Shown here: piece by piece, positions 18,492-27,931 of the stretch
How positions within the stretch are numbered: position 1 is the stretch's first letter
Layout: each line of letters starts with the position of its first letter
Assembly (NCBI RefSeq): GCF_002843425.1
Contig: NZ_NKXO01000022.1
Span: 1 to 61,134, forward strand
Reading direction: 5' to 3'
DNA length: 61,134 nt
Origin: Raineya orbicola
Lineage (GTDB): Bacteria; Bacteroidota; Bacteroidia; Cytophagales; Thermonemataceae
Position numbers and translations under genes: made by a program
Notes under the pieces: generated by a model
Seen by the model: the letters and a program-made list of their open reading frames with translations, nothing else
Told to the model about the DNA's origin: nothing
Databases searched by the model: none

Positions 18492-18633
18492 TATTGTAAT
18501 TTTTATACAGAAATTTGTAAGCAAATAAGCAAAAAATTCTTTATTTTAGCACCAAATTTGAATATTTCTTAAAAGAATTAAAGTTTGAAAGAAACTTAAA
18601 GTTTTAATGGTTTCACCTAAAAATCAATAATCT

Positions 18634-19602
18634 TTGATAGAAAAAATTATCACACTGGAAAACATACCTTTGGTAGATTTCTTGGGAGCAGAAAATAGCC
18701 ATATCAAACAAATAGCGGCGGCTTTCCCAACAAGCAAAATTCTTTCACGTGGCAATGAAATTCGCATACAAGGTCAAACCCCTGAAATTCTGAAAATCAA
18801 CGCTATTATCAATGCTCTTCTGACGCACTATCATAAGTTTGGTAAAATCACACCACAAAATATTGAAGAACTTATTGTTCAGAACGATAAAGAACAAAAG
18901 GAAAGCAGTAGCCTTGAAAAAATTCGTGAAGAAGTAATTTTGTACGGAACAAAAGGCTTCGGCATAAAGCCTCGTACGCAAAACCAAGCCCTAATGGTGA
19001 AAGCCTCTATGGAAAACGATTTGGTTTTTGCCTTAGGACCCGCAGGTACGGGGAAAACTTATATTGCAGTAGCTTTGGCGGTACAGGCTCTCAAAAATAA
19101 ACAAGTCAAAAAAATCATCATCACGCGTCCTGCGGTAGAAGCAGGCGAAAATTTAGGCTTTCTGCCCGGCGATTTGAAAGAAAAAGTAGACCCCTACTTG
19201 CGTCCCATTTATGATGCTTTGGACGATATGATACAAGCCGAAAAACTTAAATTTTATCTTGAAAATCGTATCATTGAAATTGCACCGCTTGCATATATGC
19301 GTGGGCGAACCCTTAGTGATGCCTTTATCTTGCTTGATGAAGCACAAAACACTACCCCTATGCAAATGAAAATGTTCCTGACGCGTATGGGGGCTAACTC
19401 CAAAGCCATTGTTACAGGCGACCAATCGCAAATAGATTTGCCCAGCAAACAACGTTCAGGACTTACCGATGCCCTACGAATACTCAAAGATATTGAAGGC
19501 ATTGCAGTTGTAGAACTTGATGCTCGTGATGTGGTTCGCCACCGCCTTGTGAAGGCAATTATTCAAGCATACGATAAAGCTGAAAACAGCAGAGAAAATT
19601 AA
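18634..19602 (+). CDS. phoH: PhoH-family ATPase, TTG start
   Basis: A 322-residue PhoH-like protein, a P-loop NTPase related to helicases and probably acting on RNA. Walker A is GPAGTGKT at 135-142 and Walker B is ILLDEAQN near 230; the N-terminal KH-like region ends near 80. The start is TTG at 18634. A stop codon at 18628-18630 lies two codons upstream in the same frame, and no ATG or GTG occurs before residue 121, which is inside the conserved domain. Family members begin at the same position (MIEK...), so TTG initiation is well supported. Confidence 0.92.
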   Translation: MIEKIITLENIPLVDFLGAENSHIKQIAAAFPTSKILSRGNEIRIQGQTPEILKINAIINALLTHYHKFGKITPQNIEELIVQNDKEQKESSSLEKIREEVILYGTKGFGIKPRTQNQALMVKASMENDLVFALGPAGTGKTYIAVALAVQALKNKQVKKIIITRPAVEAGENLGFLPGDLKEKVDPYLRPIYDALDDMIQAEKLKFYLENRIIEIAPLAYMRGRTLSDAFILLDEAQNTTPMQMKMFLTRMGANSKAIVTGDQSQIDLPSKQRSGLTDALRILKDIEGIAVVELDARDVVRHRLVKAIIQAYDKAENSREN

Positions 19603-20387
19603 GATTTTTGCCTAATGCTTTCTGAAATGATTTCGTAAATTTTCTGCTTGTACGCTTCGTTTTGCAATAGTTGGAGATGCTTTTGAATAATGATTTGGTC
19701 GTTACGGCGAGCGGGTCCTGTTTGTATGGCATAAATATTTTCTGCTTCCATTGCTTTGGCAAAGGTTTCTTGAATAAGCGGTCTGAGTAACTCAAATGAT
19801 AAATTTTCTTTTTGCAGAATTTCCTGTGAAATACCTAACAGATGATTGACAAAATTATTAGCAAATACCGCCGCCAAATGTAATTTGAGCCTTTCTTCTG
19901 AACTAATCAAAAAAACTTTTCTGCTAATTGCTTCTGCTAATGATTTCAAACAAGTGGCAGTTTCAGTAGAATTACCCTCTATACAAAAAGGTACTTCTTG
20001 AATATTCACTTGCTTTGTTTTAGAAAAAGTTTGTAATGGGTAGAAAACTCCAAAATTTGCCTTACAGGGTAAAGCATCAAAAATAGTGATGGGTGTGCTT
20101 CCCGAAGTATGAGCAACAATTTGATTGCTATTAAGTTGCATTTGTGCGATAATCTCGGGCAGAGCATTATCCGAAACTGCAAGCAAAATAATTTCCGCTT
20201 GGCTTTCCTTGAAGTTAAGACTATCCTTAACAAGAGCATTCAGATTGCCCGCAAATTCATTTGTATTCTGAATGTTCCTTCCATATACTTCTACAATTTG
20301 ATGAGCGGTTTGTGTAAAAGCATTGGCTATATGCCAAGCTACATTTCCTGTGCCAATAAGGGCTATTTTTAAAGATTTAGCTTCCAC
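19599..20387 (-). CDS. Rossmann-fold DUF2520 protein
   Basis: A 262-residue protein. The N-terminal NAD(P)-binding fold has LIGTGNVAWHIANAF at 10-24 and ILLAVSDNALPEI; the C-terminal DUF2520-type helical domain contains VFANNFVNHLLGISQEIL. It resembles pyrroline-5-carboxylate reductase or F420-dependent reductases in fold. Biochemical role unknown. Overlaps the 3' end of the convergent phoH gene by 4 bases. Confidence 0.8.
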   Translation of the reverse strand: MEAKSLKIALIGTGNVAWHIANAFTQTAHQIVEVYGRNIQNTNEFAGNLNALVKDSLNFKESQAEIILLAVSDNALPEIIAQMQLNSNQIVAHTSGSTPITIFDALPCKANFGVFYPLQTFSKTKQVNIQEVPFCIEGNSTETATCLKSLAEAISRKVFLISSEERLKLHLAAVFANNFVNHLLGISQEILQKENLSFELLRPLIQETFAKAMEAENIYAIQTGPARRNDQIIIQKHLQLLQNEAYKQKIYEIISESIRQKS

Positions 20388-20483
20388 AAACTTGATAATT
20401 TCAAAAAAATCTCAATTCACTATCACAAAAATACAAAAGATAAGAACAAACTACTTTGGCTTACTCAATTTTGATAAAAATTT

Positions 20484-20512
20484 AAAGACTTTCCTTATTC
20501 AGGAAAGTCTTT
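20484..20512 (-). terminator. Terminator after groEL
   Basis: AAAGACTTTCCT and AGGAAAGTCTTT arms, 5-base loop, about 30 bases past the groEL stop. On the minus strand the tail is AT-rich rather than a pure T-run. Confidence 0.75.
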
Positions 20513-20541
20513 TGTGGGATATAACTGGATTGAAGTAGGGC

Positions 20542-22191
<1,650 letters not shown>

Positions 22192-22224
22192 TTAAAAAAT
22201 GAGAAAAAATTAAAGTGTAAAAAA

Positions 22225-22509
22225 TTAGAGAATTGCGAAAATATCAGATTCACGCATAATAAGGTACTCCTTGCCATCAATAGTGATTTCGGTACCTGCA
22301 TATTTGCCATAAAGCACAGTATCACCTTCTTTTACGGTCATAGGCTCGTCTTTTTTGCCTTTGCCTACGGCAACTACTACGCCTCTTTGGGGTTTTTCTT
22401 TGGCATTGTCAGGAATAATGATACCAGAAGCAGTTTTAGTTTCAGCCTCGGCAGGTTCTACCAGAACTCTGTCGGCAAGCGGAGTAATTTTCAATTTATT
22501 TTTTCCCAT
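22225..22509 (-). CDS. groES: Co-chaperonin GroES
   Basis: A 94-residue co-chaperonin from the ATG at 22509 ([18 protein letters not shown]). The mobile loop [20 protein letters not shown] and the C-terminal [14 protein letters not shown] are typical. A frame extending 39 codons further upstream runs into the promoter region and is not real. First gene of groES-groEL, behind a probable sigma-54 promoter. Confidence 0.98.
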   Translation of the reverse strand: MGKNKLKITPLADRVLVEPAEAETKTASGIIIPDNAKEKPQRGVVVAVGKGKKDEPMTVKEGDTVLYGKYAGTEITIDGKEYLIMRESDIFAIL

Positions 22510-22564
22510 ATCAATTATGAATTTTAGGTTTAAGGAAATGCTTTTTGAAAGGTTGCAACCATAG

Positions 22565-22584
22565 CATAGCATTTTATATGCCAA
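22565..22584 (-). promoter_or_regulatory. Probable sigma-54 (-24/-12) promoter of groES-groEL
   Basis: The minus strand reads TTGGCATATAAAATGCTATG. The GG of TTGGCA and the GC of ATGCT are separated by exactly 10 bases, the defining spacing of RpoN promoters (consensus TTGGCAC-N5-TTGCW). Transcription would begin near 22558, about 49 bases before groES. No good TTTG/TAnnTTTG pair was seen for this operon. Upstream TGTCAG repeats could be the activator site. Confidence 0.6.
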
Positions 22585-22703
22585 TGTAATTTTTACGGAC
22601 AAATAGACGCAAAGTAAAAACTCCAAAATTCTACAAAATCGTTATTTTCAAAGATTTTTAGCTTATTATCCGTACAAACATATTTGAATTTGCCAAAATG
22701 ATA

Positions 22704-22741
22704 TGTCAGAAAAACTGACATTTTTTCAGTCTTTTTGTCAG
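22704..22741. promoter_or_regulatory. TGTCAG/CTGACA repeat cluster, possible activator site
   Basis: TGTCAG at 22704-22709, CTGACA at 22715-22720 and TGTCAG at 22736-22741 form two overlapping inverted repeats within 38 bases. They lie about 120-160 bases upstream of the -24 box of the groES promoter, a usual distance for a sigma-54 enhancer. They also lie about 75 bases upstream of the divergent barrel gene, so control of that gene is possible. The rest of the 305-base gap between the two genes shows no coding frame. Confidence 0.5.
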
Positions 22742-22814
22742 ATTACAAAATATTTTTTTTACAACCGAAACAAATTGCATTTTCCTAACGTAATACAAAT
22801 AAAGACTTATTCGT

Positions 22815-23684
22815 ATGCGAACACTTTTGCATATTTTTTTGGGAATTTTCTTTTGTGCCATTTCAGTAGAAAGTATTGCTCAAAGACGAACATACAAGCC
22901 CGCTAAAAAAGACTATCTCGGCAGTTTTGATGACTCTCAATGGTGGATTGGCATTCACGCAGGCGTAAATTTAGGCAAAGCCTTACCCCTAAAACGCTAC
23001 GATATTTTAGAATTTACCAACGGCAATAGTGTAAATAAAGAATATGATGGTTTTCGGAAGTTGGGAGTGCAAACTGGTGCCAGAGTAGATTTTAATTTCC
23101 TGACAAACCTCTCCGTCAGTTTCCAACCTACCTATAACAATATGAATGTAGGTTACGAGGTTGCTTATCAGTGGCAAGGGCAAGATAATAATTCTCTCAA
23201 CTTGCGTTATCATCATCGTATTCGGCTCAATTATTTAGAATTGCCCTTGATGATACGTTTTGACGTTCTTCGTCAAGCATTTAAGCCCTATGTTCAAGGT
23301 GGATTGGGCTATGGTATGCTCATCAAGGCAGATAAATACATTGAAATAGAGAGCTTTGATAGAGCTTCGGGGGCAAATAATCCTATACAAAACGAATCGC
23401 CTGTAATTGGTGCCAAAAATTTATTTATTACCTCACAATGGATTTGGTACTTAGGCGGAGGTTTAAGTACCGAACTCGGTAATGTGCGTTTAGGTGCAGA
23501 ACTCAATTACAAACAGGGTTTGAATAATGTTACTAATCGTCTCAATCGCTATTCTGACCAACGAATGATAGGTGTTTTAGATGCTCTTGATGATATGACC
23601 TTGCAAAATATACAAATAGAATTTTATTGCGTTTTCCCTATGAAATTTTTGCAAATTTCCTCTTTCAGAAGAGTAAGACCCTAA
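22815..23684 (+). CDS. Outer membrane beta-barrel protein (porin family)
   Basis: A 289-residue protein with a signal peptide ending near SIAQ. The mature part alternates hydrophobic and polar residues as in small 8-stranded barrels (IGIHAGVNLGKAL, GVQTGARVDFNFLTNLSVSFQPTY, YLELPLMIRFDV, PYVQGGLGYGML, WYLGGGLSTELGNVRLGAELNY). The YLELP...PYVQGGLG pattern is that of the Bacteroidota PorT-like/outer-membrane-barrel families. Role unknown. The next gene starts 20 bases downstream, probably in the same operon. Confidence 0.78.
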   Translation: MRTLLHIFLGIFFCAISVESIAQRRTYKPAKKDYLGSFDDSQWWIGIHAGVNLGKALPLKRYDILEFTNGNSVNKEYDGFRKLGVQTGARVDFNFLTNLSVSFQPTYNNMNVGYEVAYQWQGQDNNSLNLRYHHRIRLNYLELPLMIRFDVLRQAFKPYVQGGLGYGMLIKADKYIEIESFDRASGANNPIQNESPVIGAKNLFITSQWIWYLGGGLSTELGNVRLGAELNYKQGLNNVTNRLNRYSDQRMIGVLDALDDMTLQNIQIEFYCVFPMKFLQISSFRRVRP

Positions 23685-23704
23685 CAAACAAAATATTGAA
23701 ACGT

Positions 23705-24910
23705 ATGAAAAAATTTTTTATCATAATACTTGCTACTTTTGTTTTTGGAGCTTGCGACATTTCTAAAAACAAGGAAATTAAGCCAGAGGAGGTTTTTGTA
23801 AAAATTTACGAAAATAACAATTTTGATCAAAATTTTACCCCATTAGATATTAAACAAACTGCCGACGGTGGCTATCTGATTTTAGGCGAATATACAAACA
23901 ATGGCTTCTCCCCTTTCCCTGCGGTGTATCTAATGAAAGTACAACCTGATGGCAAATTTGAATGGGAATATTTGGCAAGAGAAAACTATGTTACTCCCAT
24001 TTCTGAGCTTTTGCCCACTACTGATGGTAATTTTGAGTTTTTTTGTTCCGCCCAAAGCGATAGTTTGAAGCCCGTAAGGCTTTCAGCTACCCAAAGCCCC
24101 CAAGAGCTTGCCAAGTATAACCTCATACGTGGTTTAGTAGCCAACACTTTGCCTGACGGCAACTATGGTTTTGTATCTTACCCCCAAAATTCTCAAAATA
24201 CGATAGTTTCTATTGGCTCGCCTAATGGCACTATTTTGCGAAGCAAGCAATACTACAACCAAGATAATACCTTCATTGAAGAACGTATAGATAGACATTT
24301 GCGTAGAGTACGCACACCTTTGCCTATGCTTATGGGCAGTAGAGGGGGAAACGATTTGTTTTTCACTGCTTTCCGCCTTTCCAATATTGCCGTAATGAGT
24401 GATGATTTAGCCTCCGCAGGAAGTGAACCCAAAGGCATCATTAATGGAAATAGCTACGATTCTGCTATCAGTGCTATGATACAAATTAGTGGCAATACCT
24501 TTGCTATGGCTCGCTACAATGCCGATGGCGAAACAGTGTTTATCCCAAGAGCCGAAGTAGCCGCCAGTAGTATTTACACCAATACAAGTTTCAGGGGAAA
24601 TGTTTTGCCCGAAATATCCAAGTTTGCTCGTGTTGTGATTCGGAGAGCAACTATTGCCCAAAAAAATGTGCTTTTATACCTTACAGATACCAAAAATGGT
24701 CAGATTGTTCTTTTTATTTATGACGAAGCCACTGGTAACCTAATACGCACGCAATACTTTGGCTCCTCAAATACTTTCCAAATAGGGAGCCTTACCCTTA
24801 CAGCTGACGGCGGCATAGCCATCGTGGGAAAAACCTTTGTAGCAGGACGCTTCGGCAGAATTTGTCTGTTCAAACTTTCGCCACAAGAAGTTGAAAAATG
24901 GGTAAAATAA
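23705..24910 (+). CDS. Lipoprotein with repeated beta-propeller-like DGG motifs
   Basis: A 401-residue protein from the ATG at 23705, with a lipobox-like FGAC near residue 18. Segments such as QTADGGYLILGEY near 50, and LTADGGIAIVGKTF near the C-terminus, are the TxDGGYxxxG repeats seen in Bacteroidota surface proteins with a predicted beta-propeller. Function unrecognised. A longer frame starting at 23627 overlaps the barrel gene and lacks a signal peptide at its start, so it was rejected. Confidence 0.7.
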   Translation: MKKFFIIILATFVFGACDISKNKEIKPEEVFVKIYENNNFDQNFTPLDIKQTADGGYLILGEYTNNGFSPFPAVYLMKVQPDGKFEWEYLARENYVTPISELLPTTDGNFEFFCSAQSDSLKPVRLSATQSPQELAKYNLIRGLVANTLPDGNYGFVSYPQNSQNTIVSIGSPNGTILRSKQYYNQDNTFIEERIDRHLRRVRTPLPMLMGSRGGNDLFFTAFRLSNIAVMSDDLASAGSEPKGIINGNSYDSAISAMIQISGNTFAMARYNADGETVFIPRAEVAASSIYTNTSFRGNVLPEISKFARVVIRRATIAQKNVLLYLTDTKNGQIVLFIYDEATGNLIRTQYFGSSNTFQIGSLTLTADGGIAIVGKTFVAGRFGRICLFKLSPQEVEKWVK

Positions 24911-24922
24911 AAAGCTAAACAT

Positions 24923-25441
24923 TTAGCGATTAGCCAAAAATCTTTCCTTAACCTTGGCAAGTTCTTTTTCCGTGATTTTAGTAGTCCGTTTCAGTTTTTC
25001 TACAAATGCTTCTACTTCCTCGGGCTGAGCAGGACAGCCTATATTTTCTCCATTGCTCATTCTAGAGTCTTCAAGCAAATTGCCCTTGCTATCTAAAATA
25101 ACCCAATAAGGAATACCCTGATTTTTACCACCCCATTTTTCTAAATACGCTTCTGCACCCTGATTTTCCAGACTTTTCCTCTCCCCAAACTCATTTACTA
25201 CCATAGAAACCATTACAAAGTTACTTTGAAAAAAATCTTTACAACTCTCATCGGCAAGAGCTTTTTGCATTTTTTTGCACCAGCCGCACCAAGACGCTTC
25301 AAAAATGATAAAAATTTTTTTCTTTTGTTTTTGAGCGGTAGTTGTTGCTTCTTTCAAGATTTTTTCAGCCGAAGGCACATTTTGGGCAACACTGAAAAAA
25401 CTCATTGATACGAGAAATAACAACAAAAAAAGTTTTCTCAT
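24923..25441 (-). CDS. Exported thioredoxin-fold protein (WCGWC)
   Basis: A 172-residue protein with a signal peptide (MRKLFLLLFLVSMSFFSVAQ) and one thioredoxin-like domain. The redox motif WCGWC lies near residue 51 in FEASWCGWCKKMQKAL, and IPYWVILDSKGNLL near 111 supplies the cis-Pro loop. The fold resembles the thioredoxin_7/DUF255 group. Last gene of a tight four-gene minus-strand cluster (gap of 7 bases), whose other members include an exported caspase. Confidence 0.8.
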   Translation of the reverse strand: MRKLFLLLFLVSMSFFSVAQNVPSAEKILKEATTTAQKQKKKIFIIFEASWCGWCKKMQKALADESCKDFFQSNFVMVSMVVNEFGERKSLENQGAEAYLEKWGGKNQGIPYWVILDSKGNLLEDSRMSNGENIGCPAQPEEVEAFVEKLKRTTKITEKELAKVKERFLANR

Positions 25442-25448
25442 AAATTTT

Positions 25449-25907
25449 TCATTTTTCTATCAAAGGATAAAGAGAATTTGGCGTTTTGAAATCGTGATAA
25501 TGCTTGTTGATGTCTTTTTCTGATGAAAAGATAATCATCTTTTCGCAAGTATTCTCTGAAATAATCAGCGTAATGTAATGCCTCTTTTTTGAAAATTTCA
25601 AAGCATACTTAGCCTGCATCGGACAAGTTTTCTTTTCGCTGATGTAATTGTTAGTATCTAAGACCGCCTTTTTCAGATTTTCGGCATTTTCAGCAGAAAT
25701 TTCTACTTTTTTAAGCATCTCGTAATCGCCTAAATACACTTTATCTTTTTCTTGATCTTTGGAGGCTATGGGCGTAGCTTTCACTTCATACAAAGCCACT
25801 TCGGTAGCTTCCTCAATAATATCTTTGTGTTTGTGAAAAATCGGGTGTTTTTCTTTATCAGGAAGCATACCCAAACTCATTAGAAAAATAAACCAAAATA
25901 CTTTCAT
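25449..25907 (-). CDS. Exported protein of unknown function
   Basis: A 152-residue protein with a short hydrophobic N-terminus (MKVFWFIFLMSLGML) that may be a signal peptide. Visible features: KVYLGDYEMLKK near 77, KAVLDTNNYISEKKTCPMQAKYALKF around 95-120 and a later Cys in SENTCEKMIIFSS. The two Cys could form a disulfide, perhaps a target for the adjacent WCGWC thioredoxin (inference). No family recognised. It lies between the caspase and thioredoxin genes with gaps of 6 and 7 bases. Confidence 0.65.
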   Translation of the reverse strand: MKVFWFIFLMSLGMLPDKEKHPIFHKHKDIIEEATEVALYEVKATPIASKDQEKDKVYLGDYEMLKKVEISAENAENLKKAVLDTNNYISEKKTCPMQAKYALKFSKKRHYITLIISENTCEKMIIFSSEKDINKHYHDFKTPNSLYPLIEK

Positions 25908-25913
25908 ACAATT

Positions 25914-27269
25914 TTACCTTTGAGAAACACGAACCGCAGAAACAGGATTTTGAGGCTTACAACCATTGCAATTTTTAGCTTTGTATTGGGTGCTTCTTAC
26001 TGCATTTTCAGCAATATGCTCCCACGAAGGTGCTCCTGTACGCATATAGCCAATCTCTTCTTTGAGAGCCTGAATAAAACTCAGCGTAAAAAAGCCTCCA
26101 TTGATGTTGCACCACGAATATTCACCAGGAGAGCTACCAGTAATCATAATGCTTCCACGAGAATCTATAAACAGCTTTTTTAGTTTTTGAATCTCCGCCC
26201 CCTGAAAGCTGCGGCTTGCCATAAAAGTAGTAGAAGTCATTTGATTTCTGCCAATATCTGAATTGCAACAATCGCTCAAAATAATATTGAGTCTGCCTCC
26301 TTTATCAGTAATAGCCTTGGCAGCAGCCGAGAGAGGTAAGGAAGTTTTTTCGGTAAGAGGAGTGTATTCCGAATAACGCATATCTAATTGTGGATACTTA
26401 TCAGTTTGGTTAGACCAACGAAAGCCGTGTCCGCTGTAATAGAAAATTACCACATCATTATTACCAACCTGCATACTTTTAATAGTCCTTTCTACATTAT
26501 CGCGAGTAAATTTTTCTCCGTTAATAATGTATTTTTCAAAAGGCATACCCACCGCTTTGGCAATTTCTCTAAATTCTACCTCCATAGCTTTTTGGTCTAC
26601 GGCACAACTTTGCCCAATATCGCCAATATCTGTATTGATAACAAGCAGTAAGTGCATCTTAGATTTTCCGCTCCCTGTATTGTTATTATTATTGTTGCTA
26701 CTACTACCACTATTGCTATTATTATCACTGGTATTGTAGTTTATTGCCCCTGCTGATGCATCTCTCATTTTACGCAAGGCTTGATATTCGGGCTCATCAG
26801 TACGGAAAAATTGACGCAAGTAGCTATCTGTCATAGTTTTGGGGTCTATTTCTATGTAAGATTTGCATTGAATCAGATGAGAAGCATCAAAATTAGGGTC
26901 ATCAGTAACGTAGGGGAGTTGATTGGGGTTTTGGTCATTCCATACCCAAATAAAATGGTCTGGGTTGTAGGATTGCCCTTTTTCTTGATTGGTAATAAAG
27001 CGAGGATTGCTACCAACCATTACCAAATAATTATAACCATCTTCTTGTCCTGTTACAGATTGATACTTGACATCAACCACGTTGTACTTACCCTTATAGG
27101 TATATCCTATACGCATATAGGCATCTTGCTCGTTGAAATACACCAAAAAAGCCTTGTAGGTAATATCGGAAGCCTCAAAGACGATTTCATACAGCGATTG
27201 CCCTTTGGCATTAGCAAAAGCGAACAGAAAAAATAGCAGTCCAATTCGCCGAAGGAGTTGTTTTTTCAT
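25914..27269 (-). CDS. Exported caspase-like protease (peptidase family C14)
   Basis: A 451-residue protein: signal peptide (cleavage near AKGQ, residue 24), an unknown beta-rich N-terminal domain (25-165), a Ser/Asn-rich linker (about 177-203) and a caspase-like domain (204-451). The catalytic dyad is visible as His281 in FYYSGHGF and Cys335 in LSDCCNSD. The specificity is unknown; the pocket residues do not show the caspase or metacaspase type. An exported caspase could process surface or periplasmic proteins. It is the second gene of a cluster with gaps of only 6-12 bases. Confidence 0.85.
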   Translation of the reverse strand: MKKQLLRRIGLLFFLFAFANAKGQSLYEIVFEASDITYKAFLVYFNEQDAYMRIGYTYKGKYNVVDVKYQSVTGQEDGYNYLVMVGSNPRFITNQEKGQSYNPDHFIWVWNDQNPNQLPYVTDDPNFDASHLIQCKSYIEIDPKTMTDSYLRQFFRTDEPEYQALRKMRDASAGAINYNTSDNNSNSGSSSNNNNNNTGSGKSKMHLLLVINTDIGDIGQSCAVDQKAMEVEFREIAKAVGMPFEKYIINGEKFTRDNVERTIKSMQVGNNDVVIFYYSGHGFRWSNQTDKYPQLDMRYSEYTPLTEKTSLPLSAAAKAITDKGGRLNIILSDCCNSDIGRNQMTSTTFMASRSFQGAEIQKLKKLFIDSRGSIMITGSSPGEYSWCNINGGFFTLSFIQALKEEIGYMRTGAPSWEHIAENAVRSTQYKAKNCNGCKPQNPVSAVRVSQR

Positions 27270-27281
27270 AAGTTCTGCATT

Positions 27282-27854
27282 TTAGGGTGAGTTTTCAAAA
27301 ACCTCCAAAATCATTTGGTTGCGTTCATTAAGAGCCTCTGTTTTTTGCAAAATATTTACAATGACGGCAAGTTCTTCTTCCGAAACACGTTCTTTTTTAT
27401 CTAACACATCTTCTAAAACCAAATCTAACACTTTTTTTGAAAATTTCAAATGATTTTCTGAATTTCCATACAAAGTTTTAGTTTGCCAAGGTTCATAGCT
27501 TACTTTGGCGGCATTAAGCATATTATCCATAAGGGCATTTTGCCAACCTTTGGATTTTACCAAAATTTTCAAGGCACTGATAAAAAGATTTTCAAGCAAA
27601 CGTATGTTTTCGGCAATGTATTTGGCTTCTCTTTTAAGCACGCTGATTTGCAAATGTTCTTCTTGGTGTGCTTTTTTTTCAAGTTGTTCTAAGTAAAAGT
27701 TTCTTTCTGCTCCATCAATGTTATTATCCGCCGAAAGCACCGCTAAAATAGGATAAAACCATACAAGTTCCTGAAAAGTATCAAAATCAATGGGTTCTAA
27801 ACGATTGAAATTGTACTCTTCCCAAAGTGTTTTGAGTTCATCAAGTTCGCTCAT
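27282..27854 (-). CDS. Helical protein, weakly TerB-like, unknown function
   Basis: A 190-residue, mostly helical cytoplasmic protein with no signal peptide. The N-terminal part, PILAVLSADNNIDGAERNFYLEQL, recalls the acidic helices of TerB-like domains, and a long charged helix follows. I am not confident of the family. It is the first gene of the caspase cluster, so a regulatory or partner role is possible (inference only). It lies 77 bases downstream of murE. Confidence 0.6.
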   Translation of the reverse strand: MSELDELKTLWEEYNFNRLEPIDFDTFQELVWFYPILAVLSADNNIDGAERNFYLEQLEKKAHQEEHLQISVLKREAKYIAENIRLLENLFISALKILVKSKGWQNALMDNMLNAAKVSYEPWQTKTLYGNSENHLKFSKKVLDLVLEDVLDKKERVSEEELAVIVNILQKTEALNERNQMILEVFENSP

Positions 27855-27931
27855 AATGCCAAGAGTTTTGGTTCAGAAAGATACCAAATCTGTGCCAAAA
27901 AATTTTGTAACAGCTTTCTATTCAAACTTTT

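Noticed and set aside
22510-22626. 39-codon N-terminal extension of GroES
   Set aside because: It crosses the probable promoter and is not part of the GroES fold.
22701-22725. Hairpin TGTCAG-CTGACA with a following T-run as a terminator
   Set aside because: No plus-strand gene ends upstream of it. The third copy of the motif points to a binding site instead.
26640-26750. Repetitive AAT/ATT stretch as a microsatellite or repeat array
   Set aside because: It encodes the Ser/Asn linker of the caspase protein and varies in codon use.
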